In this document: piece by piece, positions 17,307 through 26,151 of the stretch
Layout of the letters: each line of letters starts with the position of its first letter
How positions within the stretch are numbered: position 1 is the first letter of the stretch
Assembly: GCA_034437275.1 (NCBI GenBank)
Contig: DAOTUD010000119.1
Span: 51,207 to 115,206 of the forward strand
DNA: 64,000 nucleotides
From: TC-15 sp034437275
Lineage (GTDB): Bacteria; Chloroflexota; Anaerolineae; Aggregatilineales; Aggregatilineaceae
Direction of reading: 5' to 3'
Made by a program: the position numbers and the translations under genes
The notes under the pieces: generated by a model
Databases searched by the model: none
The model's input: only the letters and a program-made list of their open reading frames with translations
What the model was told of the DNA's origin: nothing

Positions 17307-18416
17307 ATGATGAATAAGTGGATGGTACGTATCGGTGCAGTTGTGTTAGTGTGTGTGATGGCTTTTAGTGCTGTTAGCGCGGTGAACGCACAGGGGCCGG
17401 GTGGCCGGCCTGGTGCGGATGGCCCGCAGGATCGGGTCGCGGGTACGCTGCTGCGTGCCGTGACTGAGGCGACCGGCCTGGGACCGCAGGACGTGCTGCG
17501 CGCGATGCGCGACGGCCAGACGCTGGCCGCGATCTGTGAGGCGAACGACGCCGACCCCGCCGCCGTGACCGCGACTGCCAAAGCCCAGTTGACCGCGGAC
17601 ATCAACGCGGCGCTGGACGAGGGCAAGATCACGCCGGAGCAGGCCGAGCAAGCTCTGGGGCGGCTCGATGCGGCGCTCGACCGTGCGATGAACTTCTCCC
17701 GCCTGGCGGACGGTGGGCGGGGGCGCGACCTGGGACGCGATGCGCTGGGGGCGCTGGTGGGCGCGCTGGCCGAGCAGACCGGCCTGGAACCGAGCGCCAT
17801 TTTGCAGGCGGCGCGTAATGGCCAGACCCTGGCCGACATCGCAACCGCGAACGGTGTTGATCCCCAGGCGGTGATCGATGCGGCGCTGGCGGCCACGGAC
17901 GAACACCTCCAGCAGGCAGTCGACGAGGGCAAGATCACGCCCGAGCAGAAGGCCGACCTGTTGGCGCGAGCGAGCGAGTTCTACGCGAACGTCATCGACC
18001 AGCCGCTGCCTGAACGCCCGACCCCGGTGCAGGACCGCGTGCAGGAAAGCCTGGAGCGCACCCTGGTCGGCGTGCTGGCCGAGATGGCTGGGGTGGATAC
18101 GGGCGACCTGCTGAAGGAAGCCCTCACGCCGCCGACGCTGGCCGAGATCGCTGCGAGCCAGGGCGTGGACCCGGACGCTGTGATCGACGAGGCCGAGGCG
18201 CGCATCACCACCCGCGTGAACGAACTGGTCGATGCGGGCACGCTCACGCCGGAGCAGGCCGCGCAAATGCTCGACGGACTGCGCGACCGGCTGGAACGGC
18301 GCTTCGACGCCCCGCTGCGCGACCTGCGCCCCTCGAACCGTCCCGGTGGCAGCGGGCGGCCCGGTAATCGCGGCCCTGGCGGGCAGGGTCCGGCGGCGGG
18401 TGGCCTGGGCACCTGA
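17307..18416 (+). CDS. Secreted protein with three tandem helical repeats
   Basis: The 369-residue protein has a signal peptide (VRIGAVVLVCVMAFSAVSAVNA). Three repeats of about 80-100 residues follow, at roughly 45-125, 145-245 and 248-340. Each has a core like TGLxPxxILxxxRxGQTLADIA, then GVDPQAVIDAA, then a loop with DEGKITPEQA. Repeats 1 and 2 share the most; repeat 3 has TPPTLAEIAA in place of GQTLADIA. The C-terminus is Gly/Pro/Arg-rich. I do not know a function; the repeat looks like a small helix bundle with a loop resembling but not matching an EF hand. AAGGAG lies upstream of the paired ATG codons. Confidence 0.82.
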   Translation: MMNKWMVRIGAVVLVCVMAFSAVSAVNAQGPGGRPGADGPQDRVAGTLLRAVTEATGLGPQDVLRAMRDGQTLAAICEANDADPAAVTATAKAQLTADINAALDEGKITPEQAEQALGRLDAALDRAMNFSRLADGGRGRDLGRDALGALVGALAEQTGLEPSAILQAARNGQTLADIATANGVDPQAVIDAALAATDEHLQQAVDEGKITPEQKADLLARASEFYANVIDQPLPERPTPVQDRVQESLERTLVGVLAEMAGVDTGDLLKEALTPPTLAEIAASQGVDPDAVIDEAEARITTRVNELVDAGTLTPEQAAQMLDGLRDRLERRFDAPLRDLRPSNRPGGSGRPGNRGPGGQGPAAGGLGT

Positions 18417-18453
18417 TCGGGAGCATACAACCGATAACCTTACGCAACCACGC

Positions 18454-18477
18454 AGAGCGGGCAATCCAGCCCGCTCT
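18454..18477. terminator. Hairpin between two convergent genes
   Basis: A 9-bp stem AGAGCGGGC/GCCCGCTCT with a 6-base loop lies between the triple-repeat protein gene and tatD. No long T tract follows on either strand (ATGTGTATTT on the plus side), so terminator strength is uncertain. Confidence 0.55.
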
Positions 18478-18503
18478 ATGTGTATTTAGGTGGTTGTGGC
18501 GGT

Positions 18504-19313
18504 TTACCCTGCCGGGATGATTGGCAGCCGGAACAGGCGCTCGGCGTTGGCGGTGGTCTGCGCCGCGAAGGCGTCTTCGCTCACGTCCCGCAGCGCCGCC
18601 AGCCGGGCCGCGATGTGGCGCACGTAGGCGGGCTGGTTGGGGAACTTGCCGCGATGCGGCTGCGGCGTGAGGAACGGCCCGTCAGTCTCGACCAGGATGC
18701 GGTCGTCCGGCACCTGGGCGGCGACGCGGCGCAGGTCGCCGGCTTTCTTGAACGTCACCGGGCCGGTAAAGCCCAGGTAGAAGCCGATATCCAGCGCGCG
18801 GTCGGCGATGACTTGCGGCGCGGAGAACGAGTGCAGCACGCCGGGCCGCGCCCGGAGATCGTCCGGCAGGGTGGGGGTCCACTTCTCCAGAACGGCCAGC
18901 ACATCCTCGCCCGCGTCGCGGTTGTGGATGATCACCGGCAGCCCCAGCGACGCGGCCAGCTCGAGCTGGCGCTCGAAGGCGCGCCACTGCTTGGCTTTGG
19001 GCGCGCGGTCGCGGTAATAGTCCAGCCCGATCTCGCCGATGGCGACCACTTTGCCGGATTCTTCGGCCAGCACGCGCACCCCGTCCAGCACGGCGGACGA
19101 GAAACCGGCGGTGCTGTTGGGATGCACGCCGACTGCTGCGTAGACGCCGGGATAGGTGTCGGCCAGCCGCAGGGCTTGCCGGGCGCTGGTGAGGTCGGTG
19201 GCGGGGTTGATGATGCGCGTCACGCCGGCGTCAGTGGCTTTGCACACTATTGCGTCCCGGTTGGAGTCGTAGGCGTCGAAATTCAGGTGGCAATGGGTAT
19301 CGATCAGGGTCAT
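18504..19313 (-). CDS. tatD: TatD-family metal-dependent hydrolase
   Basis: The 269-residue TIM-barrel hydrolase begins MTLIDTHCHLNFDAYD (metal ligands His7 and His9). Next come GEIGLDYYRD (the conserved Glu), PVIIHNRDAGED, VLHSFS and VETDGPFLTPQPHRGK with the catalytic Asp. TatD proteins are 3'-5' DNA exonucleases or D-aminoacyl-tRNA deacylase-like enzymes in the cytosol. The start at 19313 is chosen because the family begins exactly with this motif; an extension to 19415 adds unrelated residues. It follows gmd on the same strand, 58 bases downstream. Confidence 0.9.
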   Translation of the reverse strand: MTLIDTHCHLNFDAYDSNRDAIVCKATDAGVTRIINPATDLTSARQALRLADTYPGVYAAVGVHPNSTAGFSSAVLDGVRVLAEESGKVVAIGEIGLDYYRDRAPKAKQWRAFERQLELAASLGLPVIIHNRDAGEDVLAVLEKWTPTLPDDLRARPGVLHSFSAPQVIADRALDIGFYLGFTGPVTFKKAGDLRRVAAQVPDDRILVETDGPFLTPQPHRGKFPNQPAYVRHIAARLAALRDVSEDAFAAQTTANAERLFRLPIIPAG

Positions 19314-19371
19314 AGGCCTATGATGGGTTGTGGTGGGGCAATGCGATGATTGCCCCTGATAGTTACGGTAG

Positions 19372-20349
19372 TTAAATGGCTTTGCCGCCTGCTTCCAGCA
19401 GTTTGAGGTCGGCATCGATCATCATGTGGATCAGTTGCTCGAATGTGACCTCCGGCTTCCAGCCGAGTATTTCGGCGGCCTTGCTGGAATCGCCGACCAG
19501 CAGGTCGACTTCGGCGGGGCGCATGAAGCGCGGGTCCTGCACGACGTAATCGTGCCAGTCCAGCCCGACGTAATCGAACGCGACCTGCACCAGTTTCTCG
19601 ACGGAATGGGTTTCGCCGGTTGAGATCACGAAGTCGTGCGGTTCGTCCTGCTGGAGCATCAGCCACATGGCGCGCACATAATCCCCGGCGTAGCCCCAGT
19701 CGCGCCGCGAATCCAGGTTGCCGAGCCGGATTTCGTCCGCGAGGCCGAGCTTGATCTTGGCGACGTTGTAGGTGACTTTGCGCGTCACGAACTCGATGCC
19801 CCGGCGCGGGCTTTCGTGGTTGAACAGGATGCCGCTGGTGGCGTGTAGATCGTAGCTTTCGCGGTAGTTGATCGTGACCCAGTGACCGTACACCTTCGCC
19901 ACGCCGTACGGGCTGCGCGGGTAGAAGGGCGTGGTTTCGCGCTGCGGGACCTCGCGCACATTGCCGAACATCTCGCTGCTGGAGGCCTGGTAAAAGCGGA
20001 TGGACGGGTCGATGTGGCGGATTGCGTCCAGCAGGCGGGTGACGCCCAGCGCGGTCACGTCGCCGGTGAAGACCGGCTGTGTCCACGAGGTTTGGACGAA
20101 GCTCTGCGCGGCCAGGTTGTAGACTTCGTCCGGCTCGCTTTGCTGCAAGGCCAGTTGCAGCGAGGTCTGATCCAGCATATCGCCCGGAATCAGGGTGATA
20201 CGATCCTGGATGTGCTCAATACGGCTGAAATTGACGGTGCTGGAGCGCCGGACCAGCCCAAAGACGTTGTAACCTTGTTCCAGCAAGAACTCAGCCAGGT
20301 ACGATCCATCCTGGCCGGTGATGCCGGTAATGAGGGCGCGCTTGCTCAT
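19372..20349 (-). CDS. gmd: GDP-mannose 4,6-dehydratase
   Basis: The 325-residue extended SDR enzyme converts GDP-mannose to GDP-4-keto-6-deoxymannose. The NADP site is GITGQDGSYLAEFL near the N-terminus. The catalytic triad region includes SSSEMFG and YGVAKVYGHW (Tyr-x3-Lys), and the family-specific NHESPRRGIEFVTRK and RDWGYAGDYV are present. The start at 20349 overlaps the stop of the rmd gene as ATGA, so the two are translationally coupled. The sequence matches bacterial Gmd throughout, including the conserved WKPEVTFEQL near the end. Confidence 0.94.
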   Translation of the reverse strand: MSKRALITGITGQDGSYLAEFLLEQGYNVFGLVRRSSTVNFSRIEHIQDRITLIPGDMLDQTSLQLALQQSEPDEVYNLAAQSFVQTSWTQPVFTGDVTALGVTRLLDAIRHIDPSIRFYQASSSEMFGNVREVPQRETTPFYPRSPYGVAKVYGHWVTINYRESYDLHATSGILFNHESPRRGIEFVTRKVTYNVAKIKLGLADEIRLGNLDSRRDWGYAGDYVRAMWLMLQQDEPHDFVISTGETHSVEKLVQVAFDYVGLDWHDYVVQDPRFMRPAEVDLLVGDSSKAAEILGWKPEVTFEQLIHMMIDADLKLLEAGGKAI

Positions 20350-21323
20350 GATGTGTTCTCTCCTGCCTGTGGACCGGTGGCCATATGCTGGCGCCAGTCG
20401 TTTAGAATATCCAATAATGTCTGTTCGAAGGCGATGGTGGGGTGCCAGCCGGTCGTCTGCTGCAGCTTGGTGGCATCGCCGACGCGGCGCGGCACGTCGG
20501 ACGGACGCATCCGGGCCGGGTCCTGGCGGACCTCGATATCGACTGTGCTGTAGCCCAGCAGCGTGTCGAGCAGGTACTGGATGCTGTACGCCGTTCCGCT
20601 GCACACATTGTATGCTTCGCCGGGTGTGCCTTTTTCCAGCAGTAGATCGTAGGCGCGCACCACGTCGCGCACGTCGGTGAAGTCCCGCGCGGCGTCGAGA
20701 TTGCCGACGAACATCACCGGCTCGCGCTGCCCGGTTTCGATAGCAGCGATCTGGCTGGCGAAGTCGGCGGCGACGAAGCCGCTGCCCTGGCCTGGCCCAA
20801 TGTGGTTGAACGGGCGGGCACGGATGATCGGTAGTTGGTGGGAGAGCGCATATTGCAGCCCCAACATATCCTGCGTGACCTTGCTCACACTGTACGGGCT
20901 GGTGGGGTGGAATGGCTGCTGCTCGTCGAGCTTGCCACCGGCGGCCCCGTAGATCTCCGCCGAACTGACCACCAGGATGCGCGGCGTGAGGTCCAGGTCG
21001 AGCATAGCCTGCAGCACATTGATCTGGGCGATGATGTTGTTTTCCAGCGTTTCCCAGGGGTTCTTGAACGATTGGCCCACGTCGGCCATCGCCGCCAGAT
21101 GGTACACGTGTTCCGGGTGCACCGCCTCAACAATGGCGCGCACCGTGTCCGCGCGGCGCAGATCGACGTGGTGTTGTTCGACAGGGCGCTCGTCCAGCGT
21201 AGGGTTGTGGCCTGGGGGACGGTATACGGCGGCGTGAAGTTGTGTCGCTGGCTGGGTGGCCAGCAGGTGGTCCACGAGATGTCCGCCGACGAATCCACCA
21301 GCGCCGGTAATAAGTATATGCAC
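20346..21323 (-). CDS. rmd: GDP-6-deoxy-D-mannose reductase (Rmd-like)
   Basis: The 325-residue extended SDR has the dinucleotide loop ITGAGGFVGGHLVDHL, SSAEIYG and YSVSKVTQDM (catalytic Tyr-x3-Lys), and RPFNHIGPGQ plus ARDFTDVRDVV, which are typical of GDP-6-deoxymannose reductases. Being immediately upstream of gmd, it would reduce the Gmd product to GDP-D-rhamnose. The alternative, GDP-fucose synthase (Fcl), is less likely because the Fcl-specific regions are not seen. The product could feed the two glycosyltransferases at 13795-15981. Discrimination from talose-forming or other 4-ketoreductases is not certain. Confidence 0.8.
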   Translation of the reverse strand: MHILITGAGGFVGGHLVDHLLATQPATQLHAAVYRPPGHNPTLDERPVEQHHVDLRRADTVRAIVEAVHPEHVYHLAAMADVGQSFKNPWETLENNIIAQINVLQAMLDLDLTPRILVVSSAEIYGAAGGKLDEQQPFHPTSPYSVSKVTQDMLGLQYALSHQLPIIRARPFNHIGPGQGSGFVAADFASQIAAIETGQREPVMFVGNLDAARDFTDVRDVVRAYDLLLEKGTPGEAYNVCSGTAYSIQYLLDTLLGYSTVDIEVRQDPARMRPSDVPRRVGDATKLQQTTGWHPTIAFEQTLLDILNDWRQHMATGPQAGENTS

Positions 21324-21393
21324 GTTATTTCTCCCGGTGTGCAGACGCCGAAACGGGCACGATTATAGCGTGTTGATGTTCGGCGGCAAGGAC

Positions 21394-21430
21394 AAAAACG
21401 GGGCGGCGACCAATGATTGGCCGCCGCCGC
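21394..21430 (-). terminator. Rho-independent terminator after the DUF4397 lipoprotein gene
   Basis: A near-perfect 13-bp inverted repeat (21402-21414 with 21416-21428) is followed on the minus strand by five T residues (21394-21398). It lies 24 bases past the stop of the lipoprotein gene and ahead of rmd. Confidence 0.82.
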
Positions 21431-21451
21431 ACTGACGATGATGTTAGTTCT

Positions 21452-23698
21452 TTATGGTTGGCGGGCGAATGTCACCAGCCGCGCGCTGAGGCCGCCCGAA
21501 TCTGGCAGCAGCAGTAGGTCGTAGGCCACGCCCGCCTCGAAGGTGACCTGTGGCACGGTGACGACGATTGCCTCAGTATCCTCCCGGGCGATACGGACCT
21601 CATACGTGCCCGGCAGCACGAAGTCCGGATCGGTCGGCTGGCCAAAGCGCGCCGCCGGGCCGAGCCGCTGCTCGATGGTCGGCAGGTCGGCGATGGGCGT
21701 GCCAATGTCGCCCACTGCGCCGGATGGCAGGTCGGGCGCATCGTAGAGCAGTTCGAGTTCGGGCGTTTCTGGCGGGGCATCATCCGGGGATGCCAGGACT
21801 GCTGCGTTGAAGACCTGCACCTGTGCCTGTCCGGCGGGGATGGTGCGCGCGATGTTCAGGGCGAGTTCGAGCTGCACGTCGCCGTTGGCGTCCAGGTACG
21901 CATACAGCGTGAACTGCGCGCCTGCCTCCCAGGTGAATGTTCCCCGCTGCAAGACATCGCCGGTGGCGGCATCGCGCAGCACCATGACGCCCGGCTGTGT
22001 GCTGAGCGTGCGGTAGAGCGTCGCCGTTTCCGGCGCGATGTCGGTGAAGATCGGCGTCGTGTCGGTGGCCGGCGGCGCATCGCCGGTCGCGTCTTCCTCG
22101 CGTTCGACGAGCAGGTCCAACCGGCGGCCATCGGTCAGCGCGTTGATCATCTGCAGTTGGAAGGTCAGTCCGTCTGGTTCGTCGCCGTCGATGGCGACCA
22201 CGTCGTCCTCGACGATGCGGGTATCTGTCGTGCCCACGTTGGTTTCCAGCACCAGCGGCGAGCGCTGGGGATAGCCGGTGATCACAATCGTGTAGGTGTA
22301 GCCGGGCGGCCATTCGCGGGCGGGCAGGCGATCCACGATGCGCCGTTCGCCGGTGTCCAGGTCGACGAAGACGAGCGGGTTCTCGCCCATGCTCGTGACC
22401 AGCGGATCGGTGGCGCTGGCGAACAGCACCGGGGCCACGTCCGGCAGCAGTTCGTCCCCGGTCTGGACGCCGATGCGCGTCCGCCCCAACAGGCTGTTAA
22501 TGAAGGTGAACGACGCCCCATTGACCGGGGTTTTGTCCCGGCTTTCCGGGGCCAGGAACAGCGCGACGTCGCCATCTGCCGCATCGTAGAGCACCAGGTT
22601 GAGCGCCTCCTCGTTGGCGAGGTTGACCCGTTCCTGGTACAGGGGGGCGGCGTCCGGCTGGTCCGCCGGGACAACGCGCAGGTTGTACACCAGGGCTTCC
22701 AGTTCCGCCCACTCGCTGGCCATGCGGTAGTCCAGGGTGCGGGCCACGGGGATATCGTCGAGATACACATCGACGGCTGTTTCGGTGAGAAATGCGGTGT
22801 TGATCACGCGGATCGGGGTCGTGGTGTTGACGGGGGAGGGGATGTCGAGCACCTGGTAGTCGTCGCCGGTTATGGTCGGCAGCACGAGCAGCAGGTAGGC
22901 GACCCCTTCGCGCATGGTCAGCGTGCGCGCGGTGAGCAGCGTGGGGTCGCGCACAAGGTCGAAGATGTGCTGCCCGGCGCTGAGTTCGACCGGCGTGGTA
23001 AACTGCCCGAAGCCCCCGCTGGCGACCACCGTCGCGTTATCTTCGATCACAGTGAACGGCTCGCCCTGCGGGATGGCGTTCATGACGGTCAGCCGGGCGG
23101 TTTCCTCCGGCAGCGGCGTGCGGTCCGGCTCGTAGGTGATGATATCGACCGCGCGGGCAGTGCCCGTCAGGATCAAGATCACGTCCTGGCGCGGCGTCAG
23201 CACGAGGTCGTAGGCGGCGATGGGATCTGTCTCGCCCAGTCTGGCCCCGGCGGGCAGCACCAGCAGTTCGTAGTCCCCGGCGCCAAACGTCAGCGGATCG
23301 GTCATCGCCTGGCCGACGCGCAGATTTTTCCGGATGACCTGCTGGTTCAGGTACAGATCGACGACCAGCAGGTTGGGATCGATGAGCGCGTTAGCGACGC
23401 GAAGCTGCGCCTGGGTGCGCGGGTTGGTGTCCACGACCAGCGTCGGGGCGGGCGTGGGGGTCGGGCCGGCGGTGATGGGGGTAAGCTGGGCCTGATCCTG
23501 AACCTGCGTTTGGACCGCCGCCGCTGTCTGGGTCGGGACTTCGGGCGTCCAGGTCGGGGGCAGCGGTTGGGGCGTCCGGGAAGGCGTCAGCGTGGGTGGC
23601 CCGACGGGGGTGCCGCCGGTTTCGTCTTCGCCATCGCCGCCGCTACACGCGGCCAGCAGTAACATGATGACCACCGCGAGCAAGAACAGTCGTCGCAT
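21452..23698 (-). CDS. DUF4397-containing surface lipoprotein
   Basis: The 748-residue protein has a lipoprotein signal ending in LLLAAC (Cys18). It is followed by a Pro/Thr-rich linker (about 30-90) and then at least four DUF4397-like beta domains with repeated patterns such as AQLRVANALIDP, ARLTVMNAIPQG, TPIRVINTAFL and AQVQVFNAAVL. DUF4397 domains are extracytoplasmic beta sandwiches common in surface proteins of this group; no catalytic residues are evident. A related protein with the same domain is encoded at 42087. GGAGGAAACC precedes the ATG. It is transcribed alone, upstream of a strong terminator. Confidence 0.85.
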   Translation of the reverse strand: MRRLFLLAVVIMLLLAACSGGDGEDETGGTPVGPPTLTPSRTPQPLPPTWTPEVPTQTAAAVQTQVQDQAQLTPITAGPTPTPAPTLVVDTNPRTQAQLRVANALIDPNLLVVDLYLNQQVIRKNLRVGQAMTDPLTFGAGDYELLVLPAGARLGETDPIAAYDLVLTPRQDVILILTGTARAVDIITYEPDRTPLPEETARLTVMNAIPQGEPFTVIEDNATVVASGGFGQFTTPVELSAGQHIFDLVRDPTLLTARTLTMREGVAYLLLVLPTITGDDYQVLDIPSPVNTTTPIRVINTAFLTETAVDVYLDDIPVARTLDYRMASEWAELEALVYNLRVVPADQPDAAPLYQERVNLANEEALNLVLYDAADGDVALFLAPESRDKTPVNGASFTFINSLLGRTRIGVQTGDELLPDVAPVLFASATDPLVTSMGENPLVFVDLDTGERRIVDRLPAREWPPGYTYTIVITGYPQRSPLVLETNVGTTDTRIVEDDVVAIDGDEPDGLTFQLQMINALTDGRRLDLLVEREEDATGDAPPATDTTPIFTDIAPETATLYRTLSTQPGVMVLRDAATGDVLQRGTFTWEAGAQFTLYAYLDANGDVQLELALNIARTIPAGQAQVQVFNAAVLASPDDAPPETPELELLYDAPDLPSGAVGDIGTPIADLPTIEQRLGPAARFGQPTDPDFVLPGTYEVRIAREDTEAIVVTVPQVTFEAGVAYDLLLLPDSGGLSARLVTFARQP

Positions 23699-23761
23699 GG
23701 TTTCCTCCAGAATAGATCGATTCAGGGCTATTGTACAAAAGATGGGGCAAGCGCGAAATAA

Positions 23762-23816
23762 ATAAAAGGTCCGCCGCCTGACGGCAAGGGGGGAGCCGTC
23801 AGGAAGCGGACGTTTT
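23762..23816. terminator. Bidirectional terminator downstream of hsp20
   Basis: An interrupted stem combines CCTGACGGC/GCCGTCAGG (23777-23785 with 23795-23803) and GTCCGC/GCGGAC outside it. The minus strand continues into CTTTTATTTATT; the plus strand continues into GTTTTAT. It ends the hsp20 transcript. Confidence 0.8.
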
Positions 23817-23836
23817 ATCCCGAAGAGGGGGCCGCG

Positions 23837-24277
23837 TTATTCGTGCTTGACCTTGATCTGGCGCGGTTTAACCGCTTCGGCTTTGGGCAGTTTCAGGGTC
23901 AGCACGCCGTGCTCAAAACTGGCCGCGACCTTGTCGTGGTCGATGGGGGTGTTGATCGTCAGGGTGCGCTCGAACGGCCCGGTCGGGCGTTCCAGCAGGA
24001 CGTACTTCCGGTTGGCGGCCTCTTCGCGCGTGATCTCGCCGCGAATGGTCAGCGTGTCGCCTTCCAGCGTGATATCAAGGTCGTCCGGTTGGATGCCGGG
24101 AATGTCGGCGCGGATCACAATCGCTTCTTCGGTGATGTAAGCGTCCATCGGCAGCAGCCACGCGCCGGTGCCGTGCGATTCGCTGCCGCGCGCGAAGGCT
24201 TCGCCCAGTGCCCGGTCGACCGCCTGTTTCATCGTGATCATGTCCCGCAGCGGATCAAAACGATTGATGTTCCTCAT
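23837..24277 (-). CDS. Hsp20/alpha-crystallin small heat shock protein
   Basis: The 146-residue chaperone has an N-terminus with MRNINRFDPLRDM, an alpha-crystallin domain of about 45-135 (MDAYITEEAIVIRADIPG ... DDLDITLEGDTLTIRGEI), the conserved ERTLTIN strand and HGVLTLKLPKAE. It ends with a short tail (KPRQIKVKHE) in which the usual I-x-I motif is IKV. It holds unfolding proteins in the cytosol. The start at 24277 has AGGAGGG about nine bases upstream; an extension to 24442 would overlap cydC. It is transcribed alone. No CIRCE-type inverted repeat was seen in the 110-base leader. Confidence 0.92.
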   Translation of the reverse strand: MRNINRFDPLRDMITMKQAVDRALGEAFARGSESHGTGAWLLPMDAYITEEAIVIRADIPGIQPDDLDITLEGDTLTIRGEITREEAANRKYVLLERPTGPFERTLTINTPIDHDKVAASFEHGVLTLKLPKAEAVKPRQIKVKHE

Positions 24278-24387
24278 CGCTATCAACCCTCCTACTGTCG
24301 CTTGTTTTGCTATTTTTATCTGATCTAAACTGCCTGTAGTGTAGCGCGGGTCTGCTAGAAAAGCGTTAGCGGGATATTGGTTTTGTA

Positions 24388-26151
24388 TCAGAGTCGTGCG
24401 GCACGCAGCAGTGCGCTCGATGTGGCGCGGGTGTGTTCCCACAAGCGGCGATAAGTGCCCCCGTCGCGCTGCAGCAGAGTGGCATGGCGGCCCCGTTCCA
24501 CGATGCGCCCGGCGTGCAGCACCAGGATCGTGTCCGCCGCTTCCAGCCCGGCCAGCCGGTGCGTGATCAGCAGCGTGGTGCGATCCGCCAGTGCGGTGAA
24601 GACCGTGTCCAGCACGGCGCGCGCGGTCACCGTGTCGAGGTTGGCGGTCGGCTCGTCGAGCAGCAGCAGCGGTGCATCCTTAAGGATGGCGCGGGCAATG
24701 GCGAGGCGCTGGCGTTCCCCGCCGCTGAGCGCCAGCCCTTGCTCACCGATCCAGGTGTCGTAGCCCTGCGGCAGCGCGGTGATGAAGGCGTGGATCTCGG
24801 CGCGCTGCGCCGCTTGCACGAGGTCGTCGTGGCTCGCGGCGGGCCGGGCCAGCAGCAGGTTGTCGCGGACGGTGCCGTTGAACAGGGTTGTGTGCTGGCG
24901 CACCACGCCGAACTGGGCGCGCACGTCGTCCTGCCGGTACGCGCGCAGGTCGTGCCCGTACAGCGTGATCCGGCCTGTGTCGTAGTTCCAGAAGCGCAGC
25001 AGCAAATTCGCCAGCGTGGTCTTGCCGGCTCCGCTGGCCCCCACCACTGCGACGGTCCCCTGCGGCGGCAGCGTGAACGACACCCCATCCAGGGCGGGCG
25101 GATCGTCCGGCGTGTAGCGGAAGCGCAGGTGCTCGACGCGCAGCGCAGGGGGAGCGTCCGGGATCGGGCGGGGATGGGGCGGATCGGTGACGGCGGGCGC
25201 AGCATCGACCACGTCGAACAGGCGGCGCGCGGCGGTGAGGTTGCCCTCGATGTGCTGGAACGCCTGCGGCAGCGGCTGCACCGCCTCAAAGCTGGTGATC
25301 GTGGCCAGCGCCAGCACCGCCAGCAGCACTCCATCGAGGCGGCCTGCCGTCACCAGCGGGATCGCGATCAGCAGCGTGGCGACCGCCGCCAGCCCGGCCA
25401 GCAGGCTGAGCAGGGCGCTGTTCAGGGCGGCAATGCGCGCCATGCGGGCTTGCTGGCGCTGCATGGTGCGCGACAGGGCGTCGATGTGTTCGGCGTGGCG
25501 TTCGTGCGCGCCGTAGGCCAGCAGGTCGGCCATGCCCTGCACGCCATCGACCAGGGCGGCGTTGAGGTCGCTTCGCGTAGTCACCAGCGCCTGGCCCGGT
25601 CCACGCCCCAGCGCGCGCGTCACCACCGGCACGCCAACTCCGGCCAGCAGCAAGAAAAACAGCAGCGATCCCGCCAGCCACAGGTCAAACGCGCCCATGA
25701 AGACCATCATCACCAGCCCGACCAGCGCCGCGATCACCGGCGGTCCGACTGCGCGCAGGTAGAAATTCTCCAGCGTGTCGATGTCAGCGGCGATGCGGCT
25801 GAGCAGATCGCCGGTGCGGAACTGCATCAGGCGCGCCGGGGCCAGCGGCTCCAGCGCGGTGTAGAACCACACGCGCAGCCGGGCCAGCAGCCGAAACGTG
25901 GTTTGATGCGCGACGTAACGCTCCAGGTAGCGGAACACGCCGCGCGTGATCCCGAAGAAGCGCACGCCCACAATGGCGAGGCCCAGGTCGCTGATGGGCG
26001 GGTGCAGCGCCGCGCTGGCGATGATCCAGGCGGCGGTAGTCATCAGGCCGATGCTGCTGCCGATGGTCAGGAAGCCGAGCAGCGCAGCCAGCGCCATCCA
26101 CCAGCGGAACGGCGCGGCCAGCCGCAGCAGGCGGCGGGCGGTGTGCGCCAT
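24388..26151 (-). CDS. cydC: Thiol reductant ABC exporter subunit CydC
   Basis: The 587-residue half-transporter has an N-terminal six-helix permease region (about 15-315) and a C-terminal ATPase domain with Walker A GASGAGKTT (about 375-383), Q-loop RQHTTLF, signature LSGGERQRLAIARA, Walker B LLLLDEPTANLD and the H-loop LITHRL. With CydD it exports glutathione or cysteine and is needed for cytochrome bd assembly. TRGVFRYLERYVAH is a CydC-type feature. Its start overlaps the cydD stop by one base (26151), implying translational coupling. Confidence 0.92.
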   Translation of the reverse strand: MAHTARRLLRLAAPFRWWMALAALLGFLTIGSSIGLMTTAAWIIASAALHPPISDLGLAIVGVRFFGITRGVFRYLERYVAHQTTFRLLARLRVWFYTALEPLAPARLMQFRTGDLLSRIAADIDTLENFYLRAVGPPVIAALVGLVMMVFMGAFDLWLAGSLLFFLLLAGVGVPVVTRALGRGPGQALVTTRSDLNAALVDGVQGMADLLAYGAHERHAEHIDALSRTMQRQQARMARIAALNSALLSLLAGLAAVATLLIAIPLVTAGRLDGVLLAVLALATITSFEAVQPLPQAFQHIEGNLTAARRLFDVVDAAPAVTDPPHPRPIPDAPPALRVEHLRFRYTPDDPPALDGVSFTLPPQGTVAVVGASGAGKTTLANLLLRFWNYDTGRITLYGHDLRAYRQDDVRAQFGVVRQHTTLFNGTVRDNLLLARPAASHDDLVQAAQRAEIHAFITALPQGYDTWIGEQGLALSGGERQRLAIARAILKDAPLLLLDEPTANLDTVTARAVLDTVFTALADRTTLLITHRLAGLEAADTILVLHAGRIVERGRHATLLQRDGGTYRRLWEHTRATSSALLRAARL

